DNA from: Hyphomicrobiales bacterium
GTDB lineage: Bacteria > Pseudomonadota > Alphaproteobacteria > Rhizobiales > Beijerinckiaceae
Direction of reading: 5' to 3'
DNA: 64,000 bases
Assembly: GCA_027489955.1 (NCBI GenBank)
Contig: JAIXYZ010000002.1
Location: 186,001-250,000, forward strand
This document shows positions 25,352 to 34,762 of this stretch, piece by piece (within the stretch, counting starts at the first letter, position 1; each line of letters begins with the position of its first letter). A program made the position numbers and the translations under genes. Under the pieces are notes generated by a model, which saw only the letters and a program-made list of their open reading frames with translations, was not told where the DNA came from and did not search any database.

Positions 25352-26308
25352 TCAGCGCGCGGTCACGACGCCCTGGCTCGTGACCACGACCCAACCCGTG
25401 CCGCGGCGCTCGATCGACTGGATGCGCCCGAGGCCGGGGACGCTGGCGCCCTTCTCCACCTCGAACAGGCCGTTGCGGCCGTTCTCGAGAAGGGCGACGC
25501 CGCGGCTCACCTCGACGAGCGACCAGCCCTTCACCACAGGGTCGGCATCGGCCGCCTTGGCCGGAGCGGGAGCGGGAGCGGGCGCAGCGGGGCTCGGCGC
25601 GATGGAGCCGGTGGCGCCCTGCTTCTCCAGCTTCTCCAGTCGGTCGGCGATCTGGGCCAGGCGCTGGGCAGCCTCGCGCTGCTGGCGGTCCATCTGCTCG
25701 AAGCGCCCGACGAGCGGCGCGACCGCCGCGGCGAGGTCGTTGCGCGACTTGTCGAGCCCGCTCTCCAGCTTCTCGACGCTGGCCTTCAGCGCCCGCACCT
25801 CGGGCACCTCGCGCGGGCGCTGGACGGCCGAGGCCATCGCCTCCACGCGGATCGAGAGCCGGTCCACGGTCTCGTGCAGGGCCTTGGTCGCGATCGCCTG
25901 ATCGCGGGCGATCGTGGCGACCGTCTCGGGCGAGACGCCCGGCTGGGCCGGTCGCAGGGCGGTGGCCGCACCGCCACCCACCACGAGGGCAAGCGCGACG
26001 CAGGCGGCCAGCGGCGCGTGGCGCCGGGCGGCGGCGCGCAGCCCGGACGGCGCGGCGCTGGGCGCCGGTGGCGCCGGACGCGGCGTCTTCTTCACGACGT
26101 CGATCAGGGCCGACAGGTCCGGCGCGGGGCGGGCGGCTGCCGGGGCTGCGTCCGGAACCGGGAGCACGGGCGCGAAGGTCTTTTCGGGAGCGACGGCCTG
26201 CGCGGGGCCTGAGGCGGCGGTGCCGGCGGCGGCTTCCACGGGGGCGGATCCGGTGCGCGTCTCGGCCTTGCGGCGGGCGCGCTTCTCGACGGGGGAGGAC
26301 GTGGTCAT
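25352..26308 (-). CDS. Hypothetical membrane-anchored coiled-coil protein
   Basis: A 318-residue protein. An alanine/proline-rich cytoplasmic part (1 to about 95) is followed by one hydrophobic helix (PLAACVALALVVGGGAATAL, near 98-117). A long helical stretch with heptad character follows (VRALKASVEKLESGLDKSRN and ERLAQIADRLEKLEKQ type). After a proline linker, a compact C-terminal domain begins VVKGWSLVEVSRGVALLENG and ends GWVVVTSQGVVTAR. The C-terminal domain is the most ordered part. I recall similar proteins in Hyphomicrobiales but know no function. It is convergent with the hydrolase gene, six bases between stops. Confidence 0.75.
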   Translation of the reverse strand: MTTSSPVEKRARRKAETRTGSAPVEAAAGTAASGPAQAVAPEKTFAPVLPVPDAAPAAARPAPDLSALIDVVKKTPRPAPPAPSAAPSGLRAAARRHAPLAACVALALVVGGGAATALRPAQPGVSPETVATIARDQAIATKALHETVDRLSIRVEAMASAVQRPREVPEVRALKASVEKLESGLDKSRNDLAAAVAPLVGRFEQMDRQQREAAQRLAQIADRLEKLEKQGATGSIAPSPAAPAPAPAPAKAADADPVVKGWSLVEVSRGVALLENGRNGLFEVEKGASVPGLGRIQSIERRGTGWVVVTSQGVVTAR

Positions 26309-26448
26309 CGGCGGCCCTTTCCAAGGCGCGTGAGCAGTCCTCAAGGGCTACGCCCGATCCGTTAGCGACCGGTTAACCATAAAGCGCCGGGCTGTTGCCG
26401 CGACCGCGCGGCAAGGCTAGAGCTTCGATATCCCGCACAGGCGACCCG

Positions 26449-27426
26449 ATGGCGCAGACCGATCCGAGTTCAGACCGCCCGTCATCCGCCACCGATCCGC
26501 TCGACCTGAGGGTGCGGGCGGCCTGGCTCTACTACATTGAGGGACTGACGCAGGAGCAGGTCGCGGCGCGGCTCGGCATCAGCCGGATCAAGGTGCTGCG
26601 GCTGCTGGCCTCGGCCCGCGAAGAGGGCCTCGTCCAGATCCGGATCAACGCCAAGGCCGGGCACCAGATCGCGCTGGAACGCAAGCTCGAGGCGCGCTTC
26701 GGGCTGTCGGAGGCGATCGTCGTGCCGTCGGGGCCGGACGACATCGTCACCGCCCACCTGATCGGCCATGCGGCGGGCGTCCACCTGTCCGAGCAGATCC
26801 GCGACGGCATGACGGTCGGCATCGGCTGGGGGGCGACGCTGCAGGCCAGCCTGAAGTCGCTCGCCTGGCGGGATGTCTCGGACGTGACGGTCATCTCGCT
26901 GCTGGGCGGCCTGACCCACGCAACGGCCCTGAACCCGTCCGCCGTGGCCTGGCTGCTGGCGGACTATTTCAAGGCCGAGTGCTACCAGATCACCGCGCCC
27001 GCCTACGTGCCGGACGAGGGCCTGGCGACCGCCCTGTGGGGGCAGCCGGACCTGAAGGAATTGCGGCGCCGGGCGGGGACGATCGACATCGCGCTCGTCA
27101 GCGTCGGCGACGTCAGCGAGGTCGCCACGATCTTCCGCCAGAACATGCTGCCCTGGAGCGAGGGCAAGGGGCTGAAGGCGGCGGGCGCCGTGGGCGACCT
27201 GCTGGGCCATTTCATCGACGCGGCGGGGCAGATCGTCGACCATCCGGTCAACCGGAGGGTCATGGCCATCTCGCCGGCCGAGATCGGGCGCGTGCCCAAG
27301 GTGGTCATCGCCTCGGGCGGCATCCGCAAGGTCCAGGCGATCCGGGCGGGCATCGCTGCCTGCCGGGCCGCGACGCTCATCACCGACGAGGCGACCGCGG
27401 AGACGCTGCTGGAAAGCCCCGTCTGA
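26449..27426 (+). CDS. SorC/DeoR-type sugar-sensing transcriptional regulator
   Basis: A 325-residue SorC-family regulator. The N-terminal helix-turn-helix reads AAWLYYIEGLTQEQVAARLG and SRIKVLRLLASAREEGLV. The C-terminal sugar-phosphate-binding domain shows GIGWGATLQ, VISLLGGLTH and a closing GGIRKVQAIRAGI. Such proteins usually sit beside a sugar uptake or catabolic operon; none is next to it here, so the target is elsewhere or unrecognised. The chosen ATG 26449 gives a standard N-terminus. Confidence 0.92.
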   Translation: MAQTDPSSDRPSSATDPLDLRVRAAWLYYIEGLTQEQVAARLGISRIKVLRLLASAREEGLVQIRINAKAGHQIALERKLEARFGLSEAIVVPSGPDDIVTAHLIGHAAGVHLSEQIRDGMTVGIGWGATLQASLKSLAWRDVSDVTVISLLGGLTHATALNPSAVAWLLADYFKAECYQITAPAYVPDEGLATALWGQPDLKELRRRAGTIDIALVSVGDVSEVATIFRQNMLPWSEGKGLKAAGAVGDLLGHFIDAAGQIVDHPVNRRVMAISPAEIGRVPKVVIASGGIRKVQAIRAGIAACRAATLITDEATAETLLESPV

Positions 27427-27477
27427 CCGGAACATCGGGACCTAAGCCGGGATTGCCCTTCTGCCAAGGAGAGCATC

Positions 27478-27738
27478 ATGCCGGACCCCCGCGAGCCTAC
27501 CGAAATCCCGCCGATGCCGGCGCCAGACACGCCCGATCCGGTCGTGCCTACCCGCCAGCCGGACGATCCGCCGGCGCCGCAGCCCGGCGACGATCCGGCC
27601 TACGTGCCCGGCACGCAGCCGATCCGCGAGCCCGGGGACGATCCCGGCACGCTGCCCGACCGCCAGCCTTCCGATCCGGTCGAGGTTCCGCCCCATACGC
27701 CGCCGGACATGCCATCGGGGCCGGTGGCGCAGGCCTGA
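27478..27738 (+). CDS. Small proline/aspartate-rich repeat protein
   Basis: An 86-residue protein with an AAGGAG ribosome site 6 bases before its ATG. Nearly a quarter of the residues are proline. Short units such as PGDDPAYVPGTQP and PGDDPGTLPDRQP recur, along with DPVVPTRQPDDP. It has no hydrophobic segment or cysteine and is probably disordered and acidic. It follows the SorC gene after 51 bases and could share its transcript. The good ribosome site favours a real gene; the function is unknown. Confidence 0.6.
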   Translation: MPDPREPTEIPPMPAPDTPDPVVPTRQPDDPPAPQPGDDPAYVPGTQPIREPGDDPGTLPDRQPSDPVEVPPHTPPDMPSGPVAQA

Positions 27739-27821
27739 CGGACGGGCGCCCGCCCTTCAGCGCCTCCACCCTGTTTTTGCCACGAGGCATGACTACATGG
27801 AGGCGTCCAAGGGAGGATGAC

Positions 27822-28133
27822 ATGCCGTTCGGCCAGGCCCGGTTCAGCGGGCGCATCGTGAGGATACCGGCCTGGGCCATGGTGCTCGGCGCCATGGCAG
27901 CGCTCGCGCTGATGGCCGTCCTGGCGGTCGTGGCCGCGGGCGTCGCGCTCGTCGCCATCCCGCTCGCCCTCGGCGGCGCGTTCATCGCCCGCAAGTTCGG
28001 CGGCTTTAGGACCCCGTCCCGCACGATGGACGCCGACAGGTTCGATCCGGCGCGCCGGCGCCGGGCCGAGGCCGTCGTGATCGAGACCACCTGGGAAGAC
28101 GTGACGGACAAGCCCCGCAATCCGGAGCGGTAG
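27822..28133 (+). CDS. Small single-pass membrane protein, hypothetical
   Basis: A 103-residue protein with GGGAGG 6 bases before its ATG. A long hydrophobic stretch at residues 15-47 (AMVLGAMAALALMAVLAVVA and onward) could span the membrane once or form a hairpin. A basic segment follows (ARKFGGF), then an acidic-aromatic C-terminus VVIETTWEDVTDKP. I do not recognise the family. It abuts the convergent AbrB permease gene (3 bases between stops). Confidence 0.65.
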   Translation: MPFGQARFSGRIVRIPAWAMVLGAMAALALMAVLAVVAAGVALVAIPLALGGAFIARKFGGFRTPSRTMDADRFDPARRRRAEAVVIETTWEDVTDKPRNPER

Positions 28134-28136
28134 GCG

Positions 28137-29198
28137 TCACTCGTCGTCGACGCCGCGCCGGGTGCGCATGGCGATCGGCAGGATGAAGTTGATCCCGATG
28201 GCGCGCGCCAGATGGTGCGTGCCGACATAGAGCGGGTCGAGCCCCATCACGAGGGCGAGCACGACCATCGCCTCGAGCCCGCCGGGCGCGAAGGCGACGA
28301 AGGCAGCCTCGAAGCCGATCCCGGCCACCATGACCGTGAGCCCGGCGAAGGCGCCGGCCACCGCCAGCCCGATGAGGAAGGAAACCGCCGCGTCCGGCAG
28401 CACGGCCTGCAGGCTCTGCCGGTTCACGCCGCGCATGCGCGATCCGATGAAGCAGCCGATGAGGACGAGCGCGGTCGCCAGCGCGAAGGGCGGCAGGCCG
28501 CCGGTCACCAGGCCGCCGGCATGGACCGCCGCGCTCACCGTCAGTGCGCCCAGCATCATGGCGGCGGCGAAGCGGAGCTTGCGATACCCGATGCTGACGA
28601 CGGCGCCGCCCAGCAGGATGAGGGCCAGTTCGCCCAGACCCATGGAGCCGGCCGCGTTGGCGCCCAGCGGCGGGGTTCCCGACACGGCGTTGATGGCGCT
28701 CGGCAGGACGAGGACGAGCGCCAGGAGCCGGAAGAGCTGGACCACCACGATGGGGCTCAGGCGCGCCCGCCGGTCCACCGCGACCGCCAGAACGGCGGCG
28801 AGCGCGCCGGGCACGGAGGCGAGGATCGCCTCCTCCCAGGTCCAGCCGGGCCGGGTGCGCAGATAGGCGGCGCAGGCGAAGGTCACCGCGAGCATCGCCA
28901 GGGCGAGCAGGGCAAGGCTCGCCGGATAGCGGCTCATGGCGGCGATGGCCTCGGGCGTCGCGCCGGCGCCCATGGACACGCCCGCCAGCAGCATGGCGAG
29001 ATCGGCCAGGAGCGGCGGCAGCGGCCGCGAGCGGCCCGACACCACGAAGACCGCACTGACGGCGACCGCGCCCGAGAGCCAGCCGGCGGGGACGCCGATC
29101 AGCGCGAAGACGTAGCCGCCCAGCGCGGCCAGGCCGAGCTGGAGGATCTGGGCGCCGATCTCGCGCCAGGCAGGCAGGCGTCGGGGAAAATCGAGCAT
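28137..29198 (-). CDS. AbrB-family membrane protein
   Basis: A 353-residue integral membrane protein with about 10 helices arranged in two similar halves, the pattern of the AbrB duplication family (often misnamed ammonia monooxygenase). Clues are LGGYVFALIGVPAGWLSGAV in the first half, PFALATALVLIGCFIGSRM in the second, and GIGFEAAFVAFAPGGLEAM near the end. The family is thought to transport or regulate small solutes but its role is not settled. It may be transcribed after the aminotransferase gene, 91 bases upstream. Confidence 0.88.
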   Translation of the reverse strand: MLDFPRRLPAWREIGAQILQLGLAALGGYVFALIGVPAGWLSGAVAVSAVFVVSGRSRPLPPLLADLAMLLAGVSMGAGATPEAIAAMSRYPASLALLALAMLAVTFACAAYLRTRPGWTWEEAILASVPGALAAVLAVAVDRRARLSPIVVVQLFRLLALVLVLPSAINAVSGTPPLGANAAGSMGLGELALILLGGAVVSIGYRKLRFAAAMMLGALTVSAAVHAGGLVTGGLPPFALATALVLIGCFIGSRMRGVNRQSLQAVLPDAAVSFLIGLAVAGAFAGLTVMVAGIGFEAAFVAFAPGGLEAMVVLALVMGLDPLYVGTHHLARAIGINFILPIAMRTRRGVDDE

Positions 29199-29289
29199 GA
29201 GCGGACCAAGGCTATATCGCCCGCCGCCACGCCCGGCCAGCGGGCGGGGCGCATGCCCGCATAAGCCACCGGCATGGCAGCCGCGCCGG

Positions 29290-30477
29290 TCAGGCGCTCC
29301 TGCGCAGCCCCGGAGCGCCGAGCGCCGCCACCAGACGGCGCGTGGCCTCGGCGATGTCTTCCTCCCGCCGCCCGTAGCAGAGGCGCAGATAGGCCTCGCC
29401 GCCGGGACCGAAGGCCGTGCCGGGCGCGATGCCGACATTGGCCTCGTCCACCAGCCGCAGGGCGAGGCGGCGGGTGTCGGTCTCCCCGTCCACCTGGAAG
29501 AACAGGTAGAACGCGCCGGCCATGGGCGCGAAGCGGACGCGTCCGGTCGCGGACAGGCCCTCGGCCACGATGCGCCCGCTGCGCTCGGCGGCGGCGACCT
29601 GCTCGGCGATGAAGGCGTCGCCCTCATCCAGCGCCGCGACGGCGCCGCGCTGCATGAAGGCGGCGACGCCGGAGGTGGAATACTGGATCAGGTTCTCGAT
29701 CACGTCGCCCAAGGCGGGCGGGGCCTCCAGCCAGCCGATGCGCCAGCCGGTCATCGCCCAGTTCTTCGAGAAGGTCTGGATGTAGAGGATGCGCTCGTCC
29801 GGGTCGGCGACGTCCCGGAACGAGGCGGCGCGCGGGGAGCCGTCATAAACGAAGCGGCCGTAGATCTCGTCCGCCACGATCCACAGCCCGTGGCGGCGCG
29901 CGACCGCCAGGATCGCGGCGAGGTCGTCGCGGGAGGCCGTCCAGCCGGTGGGATTGGCGGGCGAGTTGATGACGATGACGCGGGTGCGCGGGGTGACGGA
30001 CGCAGCGAGGCGGTCGACGTCCAGATGCCAGCCCGAAGGCTCCAGCGTCATCGGCACAGGCACCGCGACGGCCCCGGCAATGCCGATCGCCGCGGCAAAG
30101 TTCGGCCAGGCGGGCGTCGGCACGAGGACCTCGTCGCCCGCGCCGGCGATCATGCGCATCGCGATCTGGACCGACTGCATGCCGGAGCCGGTGACGAAGA
30201 ACCGCTCCATGGGGACGGGCACGCCGTAGAGGCGCTGGTGGTAGCGCGAGAGCGCCTCGCGCAGCTCAGGGATGCCGCGCTGCCAGGTGTAGAAGGTCTC
30301 GCCGGCGCGCATGGATGCGATGGCGGCGTCCATGATGAAGGCCGGCGTCGGCCGATCGCCCTCGCCCGCCCAGAGCGGGATCATGCCGGGCCGGCCGCGG
30401 CCGTAATTCATCACCTCGACGATGCCGGAGGCGGGCGCGGCCAGGGCTTCCGGCGTCAGACCTTCAAGCAGATTCAT
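29290..30477 (-). CDS. Pyridoxal-phosphate aminotransferase, class I/II
   Basis: A 395-residue fold-type I aminotransferase. Visible motifs: NSPANPTGW, DEIYGRFVYDG (D-x2-Y of the PLP site), the Schiff-base lysine in TFSKNWAMTGWRIGW, and a C-terminal arginine in YLRLCYG that binds the substrate carboxylate. Length and motifs fit the aspartate/aromatic group; the exact amino acid cannot be told. It precedes the AbrB permease gene on the same strand. Confidence 0.92.
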   Translation of the reverse strand: MNLLEGLTPEALAAPASGIVEVMNYGRGRPGMIPLWAGEGDRPTPAFIMDAAIASMRAGETFYTWQRGIPELREALSRYHQRLYGVPVPMERFFVTGSGMQSVQIAMRMIAGAGDEVLVPTPAWPNFAAAIGIAGAVAVPVPMTLEPSGWHLDVDRLAASVTPRTRVIVINSPANPTGWTASRDDLAAILAVARRHGLWIVADEIYGRFVYDGSPRAASFRDVADPDERILYIQTFSKNWAMTGWRIGWLEAPPALGDVIENLIQYSTSGVAAFMQRGAVAALDEGDAFIAEQVAAAERSGRIVAEGLSATGRVRFAPMAGAFYLFFQVDGETDTRRLALRLVDEANVGIAPGTAFGPGGEAYLRLCYGRREEDIAEATRRLVAALGAPGLRRSA

Positions 30478-30606
30478 GAGTCACATCACGTCCCGTAGCG
30501 GCAACGCGCCGCCGCCCGAGCATAACCCCGGACGGCGGCGGGACTCATGAAAAGATCGAACGTCCGCCATCGACGCCGCTGAACGATCGGCAATCGGGCG
30601 AGCGGA

Positions 30607-31020
30607 TCAGCGCTGCGCCAGAAGGTCCCGGATCTCGGTCAGCAGCTTCACGTCGGCAGGCGCCTCGGCGGGCTTCTCGTCGACCTTCTGCTGGGCGCGC
30701 AGGCGGTTGATCGCCTTGACCACGAGGAACAGGACCCAGGCGATGATGATGAAGTTCACCGCGACGGTGATGAACTGGCCGTAGCCGAGCACGGCGCCCT
30801 GCTTCTTGGCCTCCTCGTAGGCGATGGCGGTGACGCCCGAGCCCAGGGCCGCGAAATAGTTGGAGAAATCGAGCCCGCCCGTGACCCAGCCCAGAAGGGG
30901 CATGAAGATGTCGTTGACCAGGGAGTCGACGATCTTGCCGAAGGCCGCGCCGATGATGACGCCGATCGCGAGATCGACGACATTGCCCTTGAGAGCGAAG
31001 GTCTTGAATTCGTTGAGCAT
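30607..31020 (-). CDS. mscL: Large-conductance mechanosensitive channel
   Basis: A 137-residue inner-membrane channel protein that opens under membrane tension in osmotic downshock. It begins [20 protein letters not shown], the typical MscL amphipathic helix and first membrane helix, followed by [21 protein letters not shown]. The second helix is at about residues 75-100 ([20 protein letters not shown]), and the C-terminus ends with a helical bundle [15 protein letters not shown] 31020 was chosen over an upstream TTG because it gives the family N-terminus. Confidence 0.96.
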   Translation of the reverse strand: MLNEFKTFALKGNVVDLAIGVIIGAAFGKIVDSLVNDIFMPLLGWVTGGLDFSNYFAALGSGVTAIAYEEAKKQGAVLGYGQFITVAVNFIIIAWVLFLVVKAINRLRAQQKVDEKPAEAPADVKLLTEIRDLLAQR

Positions 31021-31177
31021 TGCTTGGTGTCCCCCTCGAACGCGGCGGATGGCCGACGCTGCGAGGTTAGCCAAGCCTGCGCCGGGCCGGAAGTCCCCTC
31101 GCCCGCTGCTGGCCTTGGGCGGCCTGCGGCGCTAGGCTTTCCCCCGTCGTGTCATCGGGAAGGCAGCGGAAGAGGCC

Positions 31178-34100
31178 ATGATCGCGGGTTGGGCCGTCGT
31201 CCTGTGCGCGCTGCTGTATCTGTGCGCGCTGTTCGCGGTCGCCCATTACGGCGACAAGTCGGGCGGGCGGCTGATCTCCGGGCCCGCGCGCCCGACCGTC
31301 TATGCGCTCGCGCTCGCGGTCTACTGCACCTCCTGGACGTTCTACGGATCGGTGGGCCTTGCCTCCCGCACCGGGCTCGACTTCCTGGCGATCTATCTCG
31401 GCCCCATCCTCGTCGTCGGCTTCGGCTGGCGCTGGATCGCCCGGCTGGTGGACATCGCCAAGTCGCAGAACATCACCTCGATCGCGGACTTCCTGGCCGC
31501 CCGCTACGGCAAGAGCGAGCGTGTCGCCGCCATCGTCTGCATCATCGCCGTGATCGGCGCGATCCCCTACATCTCGCTCCAGCTCAAGGCGGTGTCCTCC
31601 TCGCTGACCGTGCTCCTGGCGGGGCTCAACGGCGAACCGGCGCCGACGCCGCCCTTCCTGGGCGACCTCGCGCTCGTGGTGGCGCTCGTCCTGGCCGCCT
31701 TCGCCATGGCCTTCGGCACGCGCCACATCGACGCGACGGAACACCAGGACGGGCTCGTCCTGGCCATCGCGCTGGAATCGGTGGTGAAGCTCGTCGCCTT
31801 CCTCGCGGTCGGCCTCTTCGTCACCTACTGGATGTTCGGCGGCATCGGCGACCTGGCGACGCGGCTGGCCGCCACCGGCGCGCCGGACATGGCGGAGCGG
31901 ACCTCGGACCTGGGGTCATTCCTCACCAACATGGTGCTGTCGGCCTTCGCCATCGTGCTGCTGCCGCGCCAGTTCCACGTGGGCGTCGTCGAGAACCGCT
32001 CGCTGGGCGACATCCGGCGCGCGGCGTGGATGTTCCCGCTCTACCTCGTCGCCATCAACATCTTCGTCCTGCCCATCGCCATGGCGGGCGAATTGATGTT
32101 CGGGCCCGGCGAGATCGACCGGGACATGACGGTGCTCGCCCTGCCGCGGCTGGCGGGCGCGGACCTGCCGGCGCTCGTCGCGTTCATCGGCGGCCTGTCG
32201 GCGGCCACCGCCATGGTGATCGTGGAATCGGTCGCCATCGCGATCATGATCTCCAACCACCTGGTCATGCCGCTCGTGGTGCGGCGCAGGGGCGTCGCCT
32301 CCGATCGCGGGGACGACCTTTCGGGCGTGCTGCTGTTCGTGCGGCGGCTGTCCATCATGGTCGTCATCCTGCTCGGCTACCTCTATTACCGCTCGGCCGG
32401 GGCGGCGGAGCTGGCGGCGATCGGCCTCCTGTCCTTCGCCGCCATCGCGCAGATCGGCCCGGCCTTCCTCGGCGGGCTGGTCTGGCGGCGCGGCACCGCG
32501 CTCGGCGCCACGGCGGGCCTGGTCGGCGGCTTCACGGTCTGGGCCTACACCCTGCTCCTGCCCAGCCTCGCGCCCGATCCCGGCACGGCGCATTTCGCCG
32601 CCCACGTGATCGCCGACGGGCCGTTCGGCTTTGCCGCCCTCAAGCCCACGGCCCTGTTCGGCACGGACATGCCGCGGCTGGTGCACGGCGTCGTCTGGTC
32701 GCTGGCGATCAACACGCTCCTGTATGTCGCAGGATCGCTGCTGCGGCCCGTCTCGGGCCTGGAGAAGCTGCAGGCCTCGATCTTCGCCGGGCGGCAGGTG
32801 GCGCCGGCGGCGCAGAACCTGCGGCTGTGGGGCGCGTCGGTCTCGGTGGACGAGCTGCGCGCCACCATCGCCCGCTATATCGGGCAGGACCGCGCGCAGC
32901 GGGCCTTCGAGGATTACGGGCACCGCTCGGCCGCGCTCGACGGCAAGGCGGAAGCGGACGCGCACATGCTGCGCTTTGCTGAGCACCTCCTCGCCTCGGC
33001 GATCGGCGCGGCGTCCTCTCGCCTCGTCCTGTCGCTCCTGCTGCGCCGCAGGAGCGTCTCGACCAAGGCGGCGCTCAAGCTCCTGGACGATGCCTCGGCG
33101 GCCATCCAGTACAACCGCGACATGCTCCAGCACGCGCTCGACCACGCGCGGCAGGGCATCACGATCATCGACCGGGACCTGCGGGTCGTGGCGTGGAACC
33201 GCGCCTTCACCGACCTCTACGCGCTGCCCCAGGACCTGGTGCGCGTGGGGACCGACCTCGAAGACATCCTGCGCTTCAACGCCGAGCGGGGCACCTACGG
33301 GCCGGGGATGGTGGAGGACCTGATCGCCGCGCGGCTGACGAGCTTCACCCAGGATCGCGAGCCGGTGCGCCTCAAGCTCTTCCCCGAGGAGAAGGTGATC
33401 GAGCTGCGCACCAACCACCTGCCCGACGGCGGCCTGGTGACCACCTATACCGACATCACCGACAGCGTGGAGGCCGAGGAGGCGCTGGCGCGCGCCAACG
33501 AGACCCTGGAGCGGCGCGTCCGCGAGCGCACCGAGGAATTGCTGCGCGTGAACGCCGACCTCGCCCGGGCGAAGGCGCAGGCCGAGGAGGCCAACGCCTC
33601 CAAGACGCGCTTCCTCGCGGCGGCGAGCCACGACATCCTGCAGCCGCTCAACGCCGCGCGGCTCTACATCACGGCGCTCGTGGAGCGCGACCGCAAGGCC
33701 GGGATCCCGGATCTGGCGGAGAACGTCGATGCCTCGCTCGATGCGGTGGAGGAAATCCTCACGGCGCTGCTGGACATCTCGCGGCTCGACGCCGGCGCCA
33801 TGAAGGCCGAGGTCACGACGTTCCGCATCGACGAGCTCACGCGCCAGCTCCAGCGCGAGTTCGAGCCCATGGCGGCGGAAAAGAAGCTCGACCTCGTCGT
33901 CGTGCATTCGTCGCTGACGGTGCGCTCGGACCGGCGGCTGCTGCGCCGCCTGATGCAGAACCTCGTCTCCAACGCGATCAAGTACACGCCCGCCGGCAAG
34001 GTCGTGGTCGGGGTCAGGCGCCGGGGCGGCAAGGCCCGCTTCGAGGTGTGGGACACCGGCATCGGCATCCCGCTGTCGAAGCAGAAGGCCGTGTTCCAGG

Positions 34101-34699
34101 AGTTCGAGCGGCTCGACCAGGCGGCCCGCGTGGCCCGGGGCATCGGCCTTGGCCTTTCGATCGTGGAGCGCATCGCCCGCGTGCTGGGCCATCCGCTCAC
34201 CCTCCGGTCCAAGGTGGGCAAGGGCTCTGGCTTCCTGCTGGAGGTGCCGGTGGCGGCACCGCTCCCCGAGCTGGTCCCGGTGCTGGAATCCAAGCCGACA
34301 CCGGGCGCGCCGCTGGCCGGCATGACGGTGCTCGCGATCGACAACGAGCCGACCATCCTGGAGGGCATGCGCCTGCTGCTCGCGGGCTGGGGCTGCCGCA
34401 TTCTCACGGCGGAGAGCCTGAAGGGCGCCCGGCAGGTGCTGAAGCGGCCTGGCACCAAGGTCGACGTCATCATCGCCGACTACCACCTGGACGACGGCGA
34501 CGGGATCGAGGCGATCACCGCGCTGCGCTGGACGCTCGGCCAGGGCCTGCCGGCCATCCTCCTCACCGCCGACCGCACGCCGGAGGTGCGCGAGAAGGCG
34601 GAAGGGCGCGACATCCACGTCCTGACCAAGCCGCTGAAGCCGGCCACGCTGCGGGCCCTGCTGGCGCAATGGCGCGCGACGCGGATCGCGGCGGAATAG
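31178..34699 (+). CDS. Sodium/solute symporter-hybrid histidine kinase
   Basis: A 1173-residue membrane hybrid sensor. Residues 1 to about 500 form a sodium/solute-symporter fold with roughly 13 helices (WTFYGSVGLASRTGLDF, GDKSGGRLISGPARPTVYAL). Next come a PAS-like region (QGITIIDRDLRVVAWN, about 655-770), a coiled coil, a kinase with phospho-acceptor H818 (ASHDILQPLNA) and ATP-binding motifs VSNAIKYTP, DTGIGIP and GIGLGLSIVERI, and a receiver domain with D1101 (IIADYHLDDGDG). It resembles CbrA/ErcS-type sensors that link transport with nutrient control. No partner response regulator is adjacent; the following gene is a TetR regulator. Confidence 0.94.
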   Translation: MIAGWAVVLCALLYLCALFAVAHYGDKSGGRLISGPARPTVYALALAVYCTSWTFYGSVGLASRTGLDFLAIYLGPILVVGFGWRWIARLVDIAKSQNITSIADFLAARYGKSERVAAIVCIIAVIGAIPYISLQLKAVSSSLTVLLAGLNGEPAPTPPFLGDLALVVALVLAAFAMAFGTRHIDATEHQDGLVLAIALESVVKLVAFLAVGLFVTYWMFGGIGDLATRLAATGAPDMAERTSDLGSFLTNMVLSAFAIVLLPRQFHVGVVENRSLGDIRRAAWMFPLYLVAINIFVLPIAMAGELMFGPGEIDRDMTVLALPRLAGADLPALVAFIGGLSAATAMVIVESVAIAIMISNHLVMPLVVRRRGVASDRGDDLSGVLLFVRRLSIMVVILLGYLYYRSAGAAELAAIGLLSFAAIAQIGPAFLGGLVWRRGTALGATAGLVGGFTVWAYTLLLPSLAPDPGTAHFAAHVIADGPFGFAALKPTALFGTDMPRLVHGVVWSLAINTLLYVAGSLLRPVSGLEKLQASIFAGRQVAPAAQNLRLWGASVSVDELRATIARYIGQDRAQRAFEDYGHRSAALDGKAEADAHMLRFAEHLLASAIGAASSRLVLSLLLRRRSVSTKAALKLLDDASAAIQYNRDMLQHALDHARQGITIIDRDLRVVAWNRAFTDLYALPQDLVRVGTDLEDILRFNAERGTYGPGMVEDLIAARLTSFTQDREPVRLKLFPEEKVIELRTNHLPDGGLVTTYTDITDSVEAEEALARANETLERRVRERTEELLRVNADLARAKAQAEEANASKTRFLAAASHDILQPLNAARLYITALVERDRKAGIPDLAENVDASLDAVEEILTALLDISRLDAGAMKAEVTTFRIDELTRQLQREFEPMAAEKKLDLVVVHSSLTVRSDRRLLRRLMQNLVSNAIKYTPAGKVVVGVRRRGGKARFEVWDTGIGIPLSKQKAVFQEFERLDQAARVARGIGLGLSIVERIARVLGHPLTLRSKVGKGSGFLLEVPVAAPLPELVPVLESKPTPGAPLAGMTVLAIDNEPTILEGMRLLLAGWGCRILTAESLKGARQVLKRPGTKVDVIIADYHLDDGDGIEAITALRWTLGQGLPAILLTADRTPEVREKAEGRDIHVLTKPLKPATLRALLAQWRATRIAAE

Positions 34700-34762
34700 C
34701 CTTTAAGCCCACGACCGCCCGGACCGGCATCCGGTGGACGGGCGCAAGCCTCCCGGTGCAGG

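Noticed and set aside
31916-34669. An open frame of 917 codons opposite the symporter-kinase gene
   Set aside because: The plus strand carries clear histidine kinase and receiver motifs in frame; the antisense frame has none.
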